Assembly (NCBI RefSeq): GCF_030035675.1 | Contig: NC_084497.1 | Coordinates: 28,319,955 to 28,383,954, forward strand | Length of the DNA stretch: 64,000 nucleotides | Direction: 5' to 3' | Origin: Rhineura floridana | Taxonomy: Eukaryota > Chordata > Lepidosauria > Squamata > Rhineuridae | In this document: piece after piece, positions 18,595-30,500 of the stretch | How the letters are laid out: each line of letters starts with the position of its first letter | Position numbering within the stretch: position 1 is the stretch's first letter | Made by a program: the position numbers and the translations under genes | The notes under the pieces: model-generated | What the model was told of the DNA's origin: nothing | Databases searched by the model: none | The model's input: the letters and a program-made list of their open reading frames with translations, nothing else

Positions 18595-21500
18595 ATGGGC
18601 AGCGGGGGGAGCTTCCCCGCGTGGCTGCTGGTCTTCCTGGTCGTGCCGCCGAGGATCGCGGACGCGGCGCCTTCCCAGGTGAGAGGATCTCTCCCCAGGG
18701 CGCGCCGGCTCTGGAGAGGGCGCACGTGGTTGGGGTGCGCGTGAAAGGACGCGCAGGGCTTTCAGAAGGGGAGGGCAGTTGGTCCCTGGTTCAGTCCCGG
18801 GCAGCAGTTCCGCGTAGGGCTGGGCGGCAGGGTTTGTTCTGACGCGCAGCTAGACACGTTTTGCGCAGCGTCCAGAAAAATAATTGTGCGGTGTGAACTA
18901 ACTTTAGTGCAGCTGAGCATATGGGATTGAATGGAGCTGGGTCGTTCCTAAAAAGAAATAGTTGAGAAAAGATAAAAGGAAGGAGGAAACGAAGACAACT
19001 ATTGGCTCCTTCAAAATGTTCATAACTTTTTGTTCAGAGTCTATGATGGGACCCATTGCTTGACTAGTTGGGGGGCGGGCGATGGGCTGGCTGCTTGTGC
19101 AGGAGGGGGAAAAGCTGAGAACAAACCCTGCTGGGAATGTCCCCTGCCTGAAACCCTGGAGAGCTGCTGCCAGCCAGTGTAGGCAGTACTGAACCAGATG
19201 GGGAAATGGTCAGAAACACAGGAAGCTGCCTTATGCCGACTCGGACCATTGGTCCCTCTAGCTCAGTATTGTCTGCACTGACTGGCAGCAGCTCCCCAGT
19301 GGTTCAGGCAGGGAGGCTCTCTCAGCCGTACCTGGAAATGCTGCCACTGGGGCTTGCACCTGGGACCTTCTGCATGCAAGGCAGGTGCTTCCATCTGATA
19401 GGGCAGCTTCCTAAGAGGCACGAGCTTCACTCCTCCGCCTCCTTTTCTGGCCCACACTTGTGGGGAGCGGGAGAGAGAGGAAGATCCTTGATTCAGTCCC
19501 AGGCAGGCATCTAAGCATTCCAGAAAGCTCCTGTCGGATCAGATCAGAGGGCCAGCGAGTTCAGTGCTCGGTGGCCAACCTGGCTTCTGGAAGCCCAAAA
19601 GCTAGCAGGGCATGGAGGGGAAGATCATGGCTCGGTGGTGGGACAGCTGCTTTGCATACTAAGGAATCCTGGATTCAACCCCCAATGGCATCCCTGGGTA
19701 GGGCTGGAGAGCGGCTGCCGGTCAGTGTAGACCCTCCTGAGCTACATGGGCCAAGGTTTGGCTCAGAAGGATTCAGCTTCCTCTGCCCTAAGGGAATGGC
19801 CGCTTGGTATGTAGAAGGTGCCAGGTGCAGTTTGCGAGAGCATCTCTGGAGAGGCATGTCTGAGCCTGAGGTTCCACACCTTCTTGTACTGGAAGCCTCC
19901 AAGCTATTCCGGCATGGTTTTGCCACAGCTGGAACCACAAATGGCCATGTTGTATGGCGGGGAATTGCTGGCATCTCTGCCACCCAGCATGTGTGCGCAT
20001 AACAAAACATTGTGCATGCAGCAGTCCCGCAGAGTTTGCCCATGACCCGTGGAATTGGCCTGCGGTCTGCACGTGACCTCCTACCCAGAAGGTCTTTCTC
20101 TCGGCGCAGGAAACCGGCCCTCTTCTGCGTGTGCCGCCTTTTTTCATTCAGCCATGCAAAAAAAAAAAAAAAACATGTTGAATATCCTTTTGAGGCCACT
20201 GAAACCAGCAAGACTGATTCAGATAATTCAGTTTTCAAGAGATGAGTAGCCACACCAGGAAACACGCTGGTTAATACAGCTACTGGCCTTATTAGGGCCG
20301 GCTGCTTCAGGAATTGACTAGGCCAGCTAGCAGAGAACTGCAATCCTCTCTCTCCTGATAAGGCACAGAACTCTTAACTGGTTCCCCCCCCCGCACCCCA
20401 CTCACTTCTTCCAAAACCGAACAGCCACATCTGATAAAATGAGCGGTACCATCTCCAGCTGTCTGATTGATCCTTTGACTCAGCCTCTCAGACCTGGGAA
20501 AGGGCCAGAGCTCAGGGTCAGAACATTTGCTTGGCCTGCAGAAGGTCCCAGGTTCAATCCCTGCAGCATCTCCAGGTCGATCTGGGAACGAATCCTGTCT
20601 GGCATCCTGAAGAGCTGCTGCCACTCTGTGTAGACAATACTGAGCTACTTGGAGCGGTGGTCTGACTTGCTATAAGATCAGTGGCCATACTACTCTGAAT
20701 ATGTCTGATCTTGTCTGATCTCTGAAGCTAAGGAGGGTCAGGCCTGGTTAGTGCATGGATGGGAGACCGTGTGGGATTACTGGGTACCGTAGGCTTGAAG
20801 GTTGGACTTGATGGCCCTTTAGACCCCTTCCAACTCTGATTTTATAAGGCAGCTGCCTGTGTTTCTAGATCACACAGACATACGGAGTTTAATAAGGCTT
20901 ATTCTTGGGGAAGGGTACATACAATATTGGCCAAAGCCGCTGAAGCGTTTGCCATGGGCTCCCTTGGGAGGTAGAGCAGGATATACATTTAATAAATAAT
21001 AATAATATATTTGTACATGTACACACGTACACACGTACACACACCGACAGCACAGTTCAATGGGTTGTAGCCAATGCTAGCCTTCCTCAGAGAAGACTCA
21101 TTGAAATGAATCAACCTGAGTTAGCTGTGTCCATTAACTTCAGTGGGTCTACTCTGAGTAGGATTAGCAGTGGATTGCAACCCTGCATTATTTGTCATCT
21201 GGGGGCCCTCAGATGGCTACGATTCTGGCTCAGAGCATCCTTCACGGAAGAGACAGAACGTTCTCTAGATTCATCTTTCAGCCAAAGACGCTGAGTTTGA
21301 TTTTTCTAGATGACTAGAGAGGTTCAGACTTGAGTCGAAACAAGACATTCAATGGTTGGGAAGAACAGACTTGACTTTTAAAAAAAGATTGAGATAAATT
21401 AACTGTAGACTGATAGGCTTGTGCAAGAAGGGCACGTGGGTATGGTTTTTGTGTGAGAGAGAGAGGTTTGGGTGAGTGTCTTTGCTGACCCAAACGTTCA

Positions 21501-24500
21501 TCCAAGTCCAGCCTCCTGTTCTCGCGGTGGCTAATCAGATGGCTCCAAGAAGTGCACAGGAGGGCATGAAGGCAACAGCCCTCCCTCACTGCTACGCATA
21601 AGAAGAGCCCTGCCGCTGGATCAGGCCACATAACCTGGATCAGGCCACATAACCTGGGGGCGCCACATAACCATGACGGGTGCAGCAAGACGTGCAGTAC
21701 TTACCATCATCTTATCTCTATGCAGGAGACAACCTTCCAGCCTTGGAACAGTCATGGCTTCCCCCAAAGAATCCTGGGAACTATAGCTCGTTAACGGGTG
21801 CTGAGAGTTAGGAGATGCCCCGTTCCCCTCGCAGAGCTGCAATTGCCCAAGTGGTTTAACAGTCTATCCTTCTTTCCAGGGAACTCTGGGAATTATTGCT
21901 CTGCGAAGGGAATCCAGGTCTCCTGCTAACAGCTCTCAGCACCCTTCACAAACTACAGTTCCCAGGATTCTTTGGGGGAGAGCCACGGCTGTTCAAAGTG
22001 GCGTTGAACTGCTTTAAATGTACAGTGTGGACGGGGCCTAAAATCACTAGAGGAAGGCCCACCGCAAGGGGAGTGAAGGCTGTGGCCGTGGCAGAGTCCC
22101 ACGAGCTGCATAGAGGGGCCCAGAGGCCCCCGGGTCTAAGGTTCCTCGCGCCTGTTTTATCTTGAGATGCCAGGGGCTGTACCGGTGAACCTTCTGCCTA
22201 CAAAGCTTGTGGTCTACCACTGAGCCATGGGTCTTTCCCTTTGCTGTGCCTCTGTAGGACTTCCCCCCCCCATCTCTTCATTTCAAGAGCTACACACGAT
22301 GCTGCCTCGGTCAGATTTTGACCCAGCGCTTACAGCCAGCGAGTGTTGTTATTAGCTAGGCGTGACCTCGATTTGAGCAGAGAGCCGGTCATTTCGGCAG
22401 TTAACAGCTCTGCCTGTGTTGCGGCTGGTGGCAAAAATGGAACTAAACTCGCCCACTTGCTCTCTTAGGCTTCCAGTTAAGGCAGGGGTGGGGGTTCCCC
22501 AGGCCTGTGGCCCAGTCTCACGCCACCAGGGACCCCAATTTGGCCAGCGAGGCCCCTTTATTGAAAACCACGCCCAGCCCTACCTCGAGATGCCACTCGG
22601 TTGAACCTGGGACCTTCTGCATGCAAAGCAGGTGCTCTGCCCTTGACCTACGGTCCTTCTCATAAAGCACCCGGCTGTCCACTACACAATGTTTTTAAGG
22701 GGGCAAGAGGTTCAAAGCTTTGTGTGAGCTCCCCTCGCCCGCCCTCTATCAACGCCCCTACTTGAAGGCCGCCTCATCCACTCTATGCAACATCAGCGCT
22801 GACGGCATCCCTGATGGCCGTCCAGCCTTGGAGTTTTTTTTTTTTTTTTTACAGTGGCTTTCATCTGTTTGCTGTTCTAGGGATCACTTCCTTCGCCTCT
22901 GGCTTGCAAGGACCTTCCCAGGTGGCTCAACAAACCGTCCCAAAGGTGCTGCTATCGATGTCCCAAAGGTCAGTACGAATGAGCACTCTTAGGGATGCCT
23001 GGGTGCTGTTGCGCACGAGAATGGGATCTTCTCCTCTGCAAGAAATAATATTGGCCCACCTTACAGGGTTGCTTGCATCAATTACAGCTAGATAGTGCAC
23101 GCGCAGCACTGTGGAGACTTGCACACGTAACGATAACCAGAAGGAGCGCCTGCCCATCTACAGACCTGTAGGATCACTTAGATCAGGTGTGGGGGACCTT
23201 GGGCCCTCCAGATGTTCCTGAACGACAACTCCCATCATCCCATGCTTGCTGGGTTGTCGTTCAGCAACATCTGGAGGGCTGACGGTTCCCCATGCCTGAC
23301 TTAATCTGGAGAAATTCTGCTGGTGACACCATAATCGACAGAATATTGTAGGGCGGCAACTCAAAAATTGGCAATTTTTTGCAGTTGTCCTTTGCTTCAG
23401 ATGACTTACCTTTTTGCTTAGGCTTTCCCTGACCCATAACACTGGACCCTGATTTAAGAATATGAACCCCCCTGAATCTCTGTTTTGCTTGCTTTCATAT
23501 GCTTTCATACTGTTGCATTGGTTTGGGGTCATGCTGTTGTTTTAATGGATACTGTTTGTTTTTTTTTAACATTGTATACCTCTAAGAGGTTTTTTTTAAA
23601 AAAATTAAACGGTTTATAAATGCTTTAAAATAAATAACAACAAAATTCATATGGCGTTCGCAAGAGTCCAAAGCCCTTCACATGCATTGTTGTTATTAAT
23701 CATTGCAGGAGGGGGGAATCTTTTTTTTTTCAGCTCAAGGGCCGCTTTCCCTTCTAGGCAGCTTTCCAAGGGCCATGGGCCGGTGCTGGGCAGGGCAATA
23801 AATGTAAATTTAACCTTTGTACGCACAACCCTGTCTGCCCTCTATCCAGGTAAGCATTATTGCAGCTGAAGCATTCCAGCCAAGCAGAAATACTCAAGGA
23901 GGCTGCAAAGGAGGACTGGGGAGAGGTATGGCCTGAATAGAGTTCCAAGGACCAAATAGAGAGGACTGGAAGGCTGCATTTGGCCCTCTGGCCTGAAGTT
24001 GCCAACCCCCGGTTGATTGGCTTGGCTGCCCACTCCTCACCATAAGGTCCCAGAGTCGGGGATAACAATATTAAAAGGAGATTAAATTTTACTCAGATTT
24101 CTTATTTAAAGGCCTCTCTTGGATCTGATGGTTATTAAGTTGTCAGAGCCTAGTGTCAATAGTCTTACTTGTGGTTTCTTCATCAAAACCAGAGAAAAAG
24201 GCACACTCTGGAGGGATGACATTGTGAGGCCTGATGCACTTTGAGGGTGTGTGGCAATGGTGTTTTGGGGGTCTGTCTGAGGTTGGCTGGGTGACTCATC
24301 AAAGCTCGTGAATCTTGTGGGCTTGGAGTGAAACCCCAAAACTCCCCTTGAGGCCTTGAAGGAATCTGTGGGTGGGGATGTTTTTTTTAAAAATTCTTAT
24401 TATTGCCTTTGAAGAGGAAATTTCTGACATTTTGTCTTCTGGGTAAACGGCACGCTGCCAGAGAGTGTTGTTAAATAGAAGGGTGTTCCCCCTCCCCATT

Positions 24501-27500
24501 GATGCATAAATAGAATATAATCTGTTCAACGCCGCTGCCTCTGTAAGGCTTTGTTTCCCCCTTTCCACCAACACCCAGCTGGAGTTAGTCAATTTGGGTC
24601 TGGAGAATACTGCTTCAAGCAGCAGGCGAATGCTTGGATGATCGAATGCTCTCCCTATAGAGAGGCAAAGTGGGGGGAGATTCATCAACAGGAAACATGC
24701 AACATTGGGGAGAAGGCTAGGCTTCGAATGCATAATGGCACGAAGGCAATCGACCTTCCCTGTCCTTTGTGCCACAAGCATGTGCCACTCAAGGGATATA
24801 CTGCTCCTGGACCAAGAGGTTCCATTCCTAAGAGTTGTGGCTAATGTAGTAATAAGCCCATATGATGAGCTTCTTTTTGTTCAGGTGGGGCTTCCGCAAA
24901 GCTTAAAAGCAGCTAATGGGGGCTGTTCCCTTTCCCTGGTCCCAGGATCTGTCCCTTAGAGGTAAACTGTCCCTGAGCCAGGAGGCTCCATTCCATTTCC
25001 ATGAGCACATAAGAAGAGCTCCTTTTTGGTCTGGGGAAGCTTCCTTGAAACTTAAAAGCAGCAAAGGCAGGCTACAGCCCTTCCTTGTCCCAGTATCTGC
25101 TACTTAGAGGTATACTACTACTAAGCATGGAGGTTCCATTCAGCTTTTAAAGTTAATATCCATTGATAGATACGTCCTCCAATATACAAGTATCAGCATA
25201 ATAATGCTGTTTTAAGAACCCAAGAAGAGCCCTGTTGGATGTGGTCCAGCACCGGCTGTCCCTGTTCTCTGATCCCCAGCATCTGCAATTCAGAGGTAAA
25301 CTGACCCTGAACCTGGAGGTTCCATTATGACTAGCAGCTGCTATTATTCTTAATCATCCTCAGTAAGGTGCCTAATGTTTTCTAAGTACTGGACATATAT
25401 TAAAAGATAATGCAGACCCTGCATGCAGGATCACAATGTAACAGACACGACACAAAAGGAAAAAGGACCAAGGAAGGTAGAGGAAAGCAAGCAGTGGAGC
25501 AGCTGCTCCTTCACTAGCTGGTGGGGGGGGCAGGTTGGTCTGCCCCTTGCTAGGATGACCTTCCTGGAAAACGGGGTGCAGCCTTCCAATGGCTCTTAAG
25601 CCCCCTGGTTGATGAGAGGGTCCAGAGTGTTTCACCCTTCAGCTCTGCGCTCCTAGATGATGGGCAGTTGGAGCAGAGTGTCCATACTGGCCAGAATGCT
25701 CCTTCTCTGTGGGACCTTGCCATGATATTCTCCCTGTGACATAAGGAGAGCCATCTTGCCCCCCTCTTCCAGCTTGGCTTGCTAGTTTTCTACATGCAGG
25801 GTTTTCTCTTTTTTTTAGCGGAGGAGTGTTCCATCATGTGAACCTAAAATGTTCTCACCTGAGAAACTAAGGGGAATTGAAACGGACAGATTCATCCATC
25901 TTTAGTTACAGGAGGGTAGACTTCAGCAGTGGGGGTTGGTCCCTAAGGGCAAATGGGGCACCGCCCTGCCAACCTCGGCCGGACCCCCCGCCTGACTGAC
26001 TTCTGACTTACAGCCAGTCCAGGCGGGTGGCGCTGCATGTCAGACGCTGCCTCCCCCCCCCCCCTCTCTCTCTCTGCAAACTCAGCAGGGAGGAGGACAA
26101 GGAGAAAACTAGAATTAGTGGGCTCTGCCGCTCATTGGCTCTGGCTCCACCAATTGGTTCTGGCTCCGCCTTCTGTTGGGCTCACTGCCTTCCGCCCCAC
26201 TAATCCCAAATTGTCGCCAGCCACCATTGGATTATGGCTGAACGCTGGGAGCAGCATCTTGATAGCACGAGCCGGTGACCAAGGAAGGTAGTTGGTCCCT
26301 CGCTGGAGGTTTCCTGGAAGAGGCTGGACCGCTGTCTGAGATGTTCTAGCTCTGGGGGTCCTGCCTTGAGCAAGGGGGCTGAACCCGAGCCCCGCCTCCA
26401 ACCCCATTATTGTACAGTAGCAGGATCCACTGGGCTGCTGTGCTAAGAGTGTCTTTTTGTTTAGCATACAGCCAGAAGACAGAGTGCCCCACGGATCTCG
26501 GTGGCTGCGAGAAGCGTCCGTGTCAGCCAGATCACTACCTGAACGAGGCGGGCGCCACGCCACACTGTGAGCCGTGTGTGACGTGCATGCCAGGTATTTG
26601 CCCGCCCTTGTCTCTTTGGCTCTTTCCCCTTTAGAACAACATCCATCCCTTAGGGAGGGAGGCAGCGGAGACGGCTCCATTAGCGCACATGGGGCACTGC
26701 CCCGCGCACCTCACCCAGCCCCTGCCTGCCTTCTTCCTTACAACCAGTTGAGGGGGAGCTGCTGCCCCCTAGCTTAATTTCAGTGTTGCCCCTCGTAGGG
26801 CTGAGCAGGGAGGAGGCTTTGGTCAAAACTAGAACGAGTTGGCTCTGCCTCTCGTTGGCTGTCACTCCGCCTCCTGTTGGGCTCCCTGCCTTCCACCCTA
26901 CCGGTCCCATACATGCATTTGCTGCCTTGAGTTTCTTAGATGGGAACGGCTGAGTAGGAACACGACGACGAATAAATCAGAGAGGCGTATATTTTGTCCC
27001 TCTCCCGCAGACCGCCACCTGGTAGAGAAGCTTCCTTGCTCACCTCATGCCAACAGGGTGTGCCAGTGCCAGTCAGGGTGGTACTGTACCTTGCAAGCGA
27101 AGACCACCTGTGTTTTATGTGTTCCACTGACCACCTGCAAGCCTGGCTTTGGAGTCAAGAATGAAGGTAGCTGCAAAACACCCACGACAGGGGCCCTGTT
27201 GGAATTTTGCACCCGGAGAACCCGCATTTACACTTGGGGGTGTGTGCGCGGGCAGATTCTGCCAGATGTGTGCATTGTAGTAATAATTCATTTAGGAACT
27301 GTTTTCTGTGAGGCATCCTAAAGCAATTGACAAGATTATCAATTATCAACACTGTTTTCTTTCTGGTGCCAGGTCAAGACTTTCCTCTTCTCCCAGGCAT
27401 TTTAGCATGTGTTTCTAAATTTGTACATTTGTTTTTAATGTTTTTAATTGTTGTAAACTGCCCAGAGAGCTTCGGCTATGGGGTGGTATATAAATGCAAT

Positions 27501-30500
27501 AAATAAATAAGATTATGATGTTGATTAGATATTTAATTTAATTTAATTATTGCATTTATATCCCACCTTTCCTCCAAGGAGCTCAAGGTGGCGTGCCATG
27601 GTTCCCCTCCTCATTTAATCCCCACAACAACCCTGTGAGGTAGGTTAGGCTGAGAGGCAGTGACTGGCCCAAGGTCACCCAGCGTGCTTCATGGCTGACT
27701 GGGGATTTGAACCCTGGTCTCCCAGGTCCAACACTCTAACCGCCACACCACACTGCCTCTCTTTATATCCTGCCCTCCCAGAAAGCGCCCTGGGTGGCAA
27801 ATTGCATTCAATGCTAGCCCCACTCAGAGTAGGCTCATTCATTTCAGTACATCTGCTCTTAGTAGGACTTATTCTTTATTCATTAACGATGCAGCAGAAT
27901 GCAGTGATCGGTTGGGATGAGACAATATTTTAGTTATCCTAAAAGATCTATGCAGGCCCCTTTAGGGGTGGCAGTTTGGTTTGGCTCCAAGCTTGGGACA
28001 GCGCTTCATATTGATGAGTGTTCTGTTGCTGACTGTGTGTTGCTTATTTTAATTCAGCCCTTCATTCTTTTGCCAGGGACCTCCGACAGAGATACCGTCT
28101 GTCAAGAATGCCCTCCGGGGACTTTCTCGGATCAGGATTCAAGGACCCAAACCTGCAAGCCTCACACAGAGTGAGTGGCATTTCCTTTGCACTGATTTAT
28201 CTAGTGCATGCTTATAGCTGGTCCTGTCATGTGGGTACAAAGCAGGTCAGAGGAATTTAACTAGATGTTGTGGATCTCAGTCCTCAACAAAATCAGGGCC
28301 TGAAATAATGATACATTTTATTGTTGTTGTTGCTGCTGTTATTATACAACTATATATTTACAACAACTATATATTTTGGAAAGTTGTTGATCTATTTATT
28401 CTCTATGCCTTTGGACATCTCTTAAGAAACTGGCTCTCTCTTGTAACCAGAGTTTGCAAGCTTTCATCTATGTTCAGAGACAATTGGACCCCATTTTGAC
28501 GGATGGCAGGTGCATGCCATATGTTTAAAGCACATCCAATACACATTTAAAGCATACAAGTTTCCCCCAAAGAATTCTGGAAACTGTGGTTTTCCCCTCA
28601 AAGAACTACGAATTCCCAGCACCCTTAACAAACTACAGTTCCCATAAGTCTTTGTGGGAAGTTATGTGTGTTAGATGCGCTTTTAAATGTACGGTGTGCA
28701 TCTGCTACGCACCTTTCAAAATGACACTGATTTCAAAACAGCACTGATATTTTGGTTTCTTAGAATTTCCATGCCATGCTGGGGGGGGGGGGCTCTAGTT
28801 ACTTATAAAGCACATAAATTTTTCTAAAAGATCGGGCAGACCCTGAACGCAGGCTTACGATCTAAGAGATATGATACAAAAGGAAAAAAGGGAGGAGGAG
28901 GGTAGAGGAAAGGAAGCACTGGAACAGCTTTTCCTTCACTGGCCAATAGCTGGCTTCCCCCTTGCCATTATATTCTTTCAGGGAGGCAGAAGGTGCAGGA
29001 AGTGACCTATGGGTTTTGTCTATAGGTTTTGTATTTATGATGATAAAGATGGTCAGTGGTATGGAAAGCAAATCCCATGAGAAAAGGTTGAAGGAGCTCT
29101 AAATATGGGGATGTGATCGGTGCACTACCTCACAGGGTTGTTTGTAACACCTTTGTCTCATGGTGGTTGTTCCCCCCCCTCCCGCAGCTGTGCCAAGTTA
29201 AACAAGACCACTGTGAGCAAGGGGACGCCCACCCATGACGAACACTGCCTGGGCCAGCCGGTGGGACAGACTGTGATGCCAGTTGGCACGGCTGGCGTTC
29301 TCCTGGGCACTACGCCTGCCAGCATCCTTGGCAGGACCACCAGTGGACGCAGTGACGAATTCAACACCACCCACGTGGCTGGCGTGTTTCTTGTTAAAAA
29401 AACGCCGAGAGGTTAGCAGGCGCTGCCATTTTGGGGGGGGCAGTGGGGGCCATGGAGACTGGCAGGGAGGCACTGAGACAAGCCAGCTGTTCCTCTTTCA
29501 AGCACCGTTGTCTCCCTCCCCAAAAGAAAAGCCATAGCCCTTCAACAGTAAAAATAAATAAATAAAATGCCAGCTTCTTTCTCTTCCTTGCTGGCTTTGT
29601 TTAGAACGGTGGGCTGTTTCCCGCGCCAGTCCTGCTCGGAGTAGACCCAATGAAATTAGTGGACATTGGTAACTTAGGTCCACTAATTTAAATGGGCCTA
29701 GAAATCAATGGCTCTAATTTAGTCTCCATTCATTGCAATGGGTCTACGCAGAATAGGGCTGGCATGAGAGGCAAGCCTGTGTTTTTATGTGCCAAGGTGA
29801 TCCAAGTGTTTGGCCACATCGTTATTGTTGCTGTTATCATTATAAATTTCTTCAGTCCACTAGTCTCAATGGGTCTGCTCTAGGAAGGGCGGTGGGCTAC
29901 AAGCAACTATCTTGAAAACAGTTAAAACCAGCATGTATTATATGCAAACGCGCATATATTTCCATCTCATTTTGCAGAATTCTTTCCGCAAGTTGTACAT
30001 CCCAACCTGTTTCTCTCTAATGCGCACACACGCATAGGCAAAACCTTAGTGTCACCTGATGCTGGTGGGTGTTTACTGTCTTCAAGGGCAGCCCCACCTA
30101 AAAGTGCATTACAGTAGTCTAGCCCGGAGGTGTTAGGAGCGTGAATGGCAAGCTGCATCTGCCAAAATTCCCCCCTTTTCTACATCTACAAAGTTCTCAA
30201 AGGTGCAGGGTGCATCTCCTCCTGCAAGACTCTGCTTCCAAAATGAACAGATCACAGTATCACAGGCTCCTTTTCCTCCTTGCCCTTCCCTTCCCCTTCC
30301 CAGCAATCCTTTCTGTGTGTCTTTGGTTTTTCAGACAATGTTGATTTGGTTCTCTTGGGAGCCGGGCTGCTCTGTGTGTTGGTGCTGCTTGCCGGCTTGT
30401 TGATGCTCCGAAGAAGGAGAGCTTGCAAGGCATGGATCGTCCCCCAAGGGGCAAAGTGTGAGCAAACCTTCTGCCACGGTAAATCTGCTGCCCATCATCA

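Larger units (their letters stand above)
18679..26464 (+). other. TNFRSF8: TNFRSF8 intron 1 region with an unfound exon
   Basis: Mostly repeats (SINEs, 5S-SINE, MITE, hAT-like and CR1-like copies, listed separately). I looked for the CC..CP.G cysteine pattern expected of CD30 CRD1 between acceptor and donor sites and did not find a convincing match. The exon is either diverged, very short or lost. Confidence 0.5.

Noticed and set aside
19675-20343. 222-codon minus-strand frame in CD30 intron 1
   Set aside because: Partly SINE and poly(A)-derived (a run of phenylalanines), with no domain or splice context.
20676-20796. Possible functional 5S rRNA gene
   Set aside because: Many substitutions, a LINE-like tail, and insertion into a SINE show it is a SINE-derived copy.
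28077-28170. Exon of TNFRSF1B rather than CD30
   Set aside because: The segment resembles TNFRSF1B CRDs, but it is phase-matched between CD30 exons and the gene ends in the CD30-specific KIYIMRADTVIVG tail.
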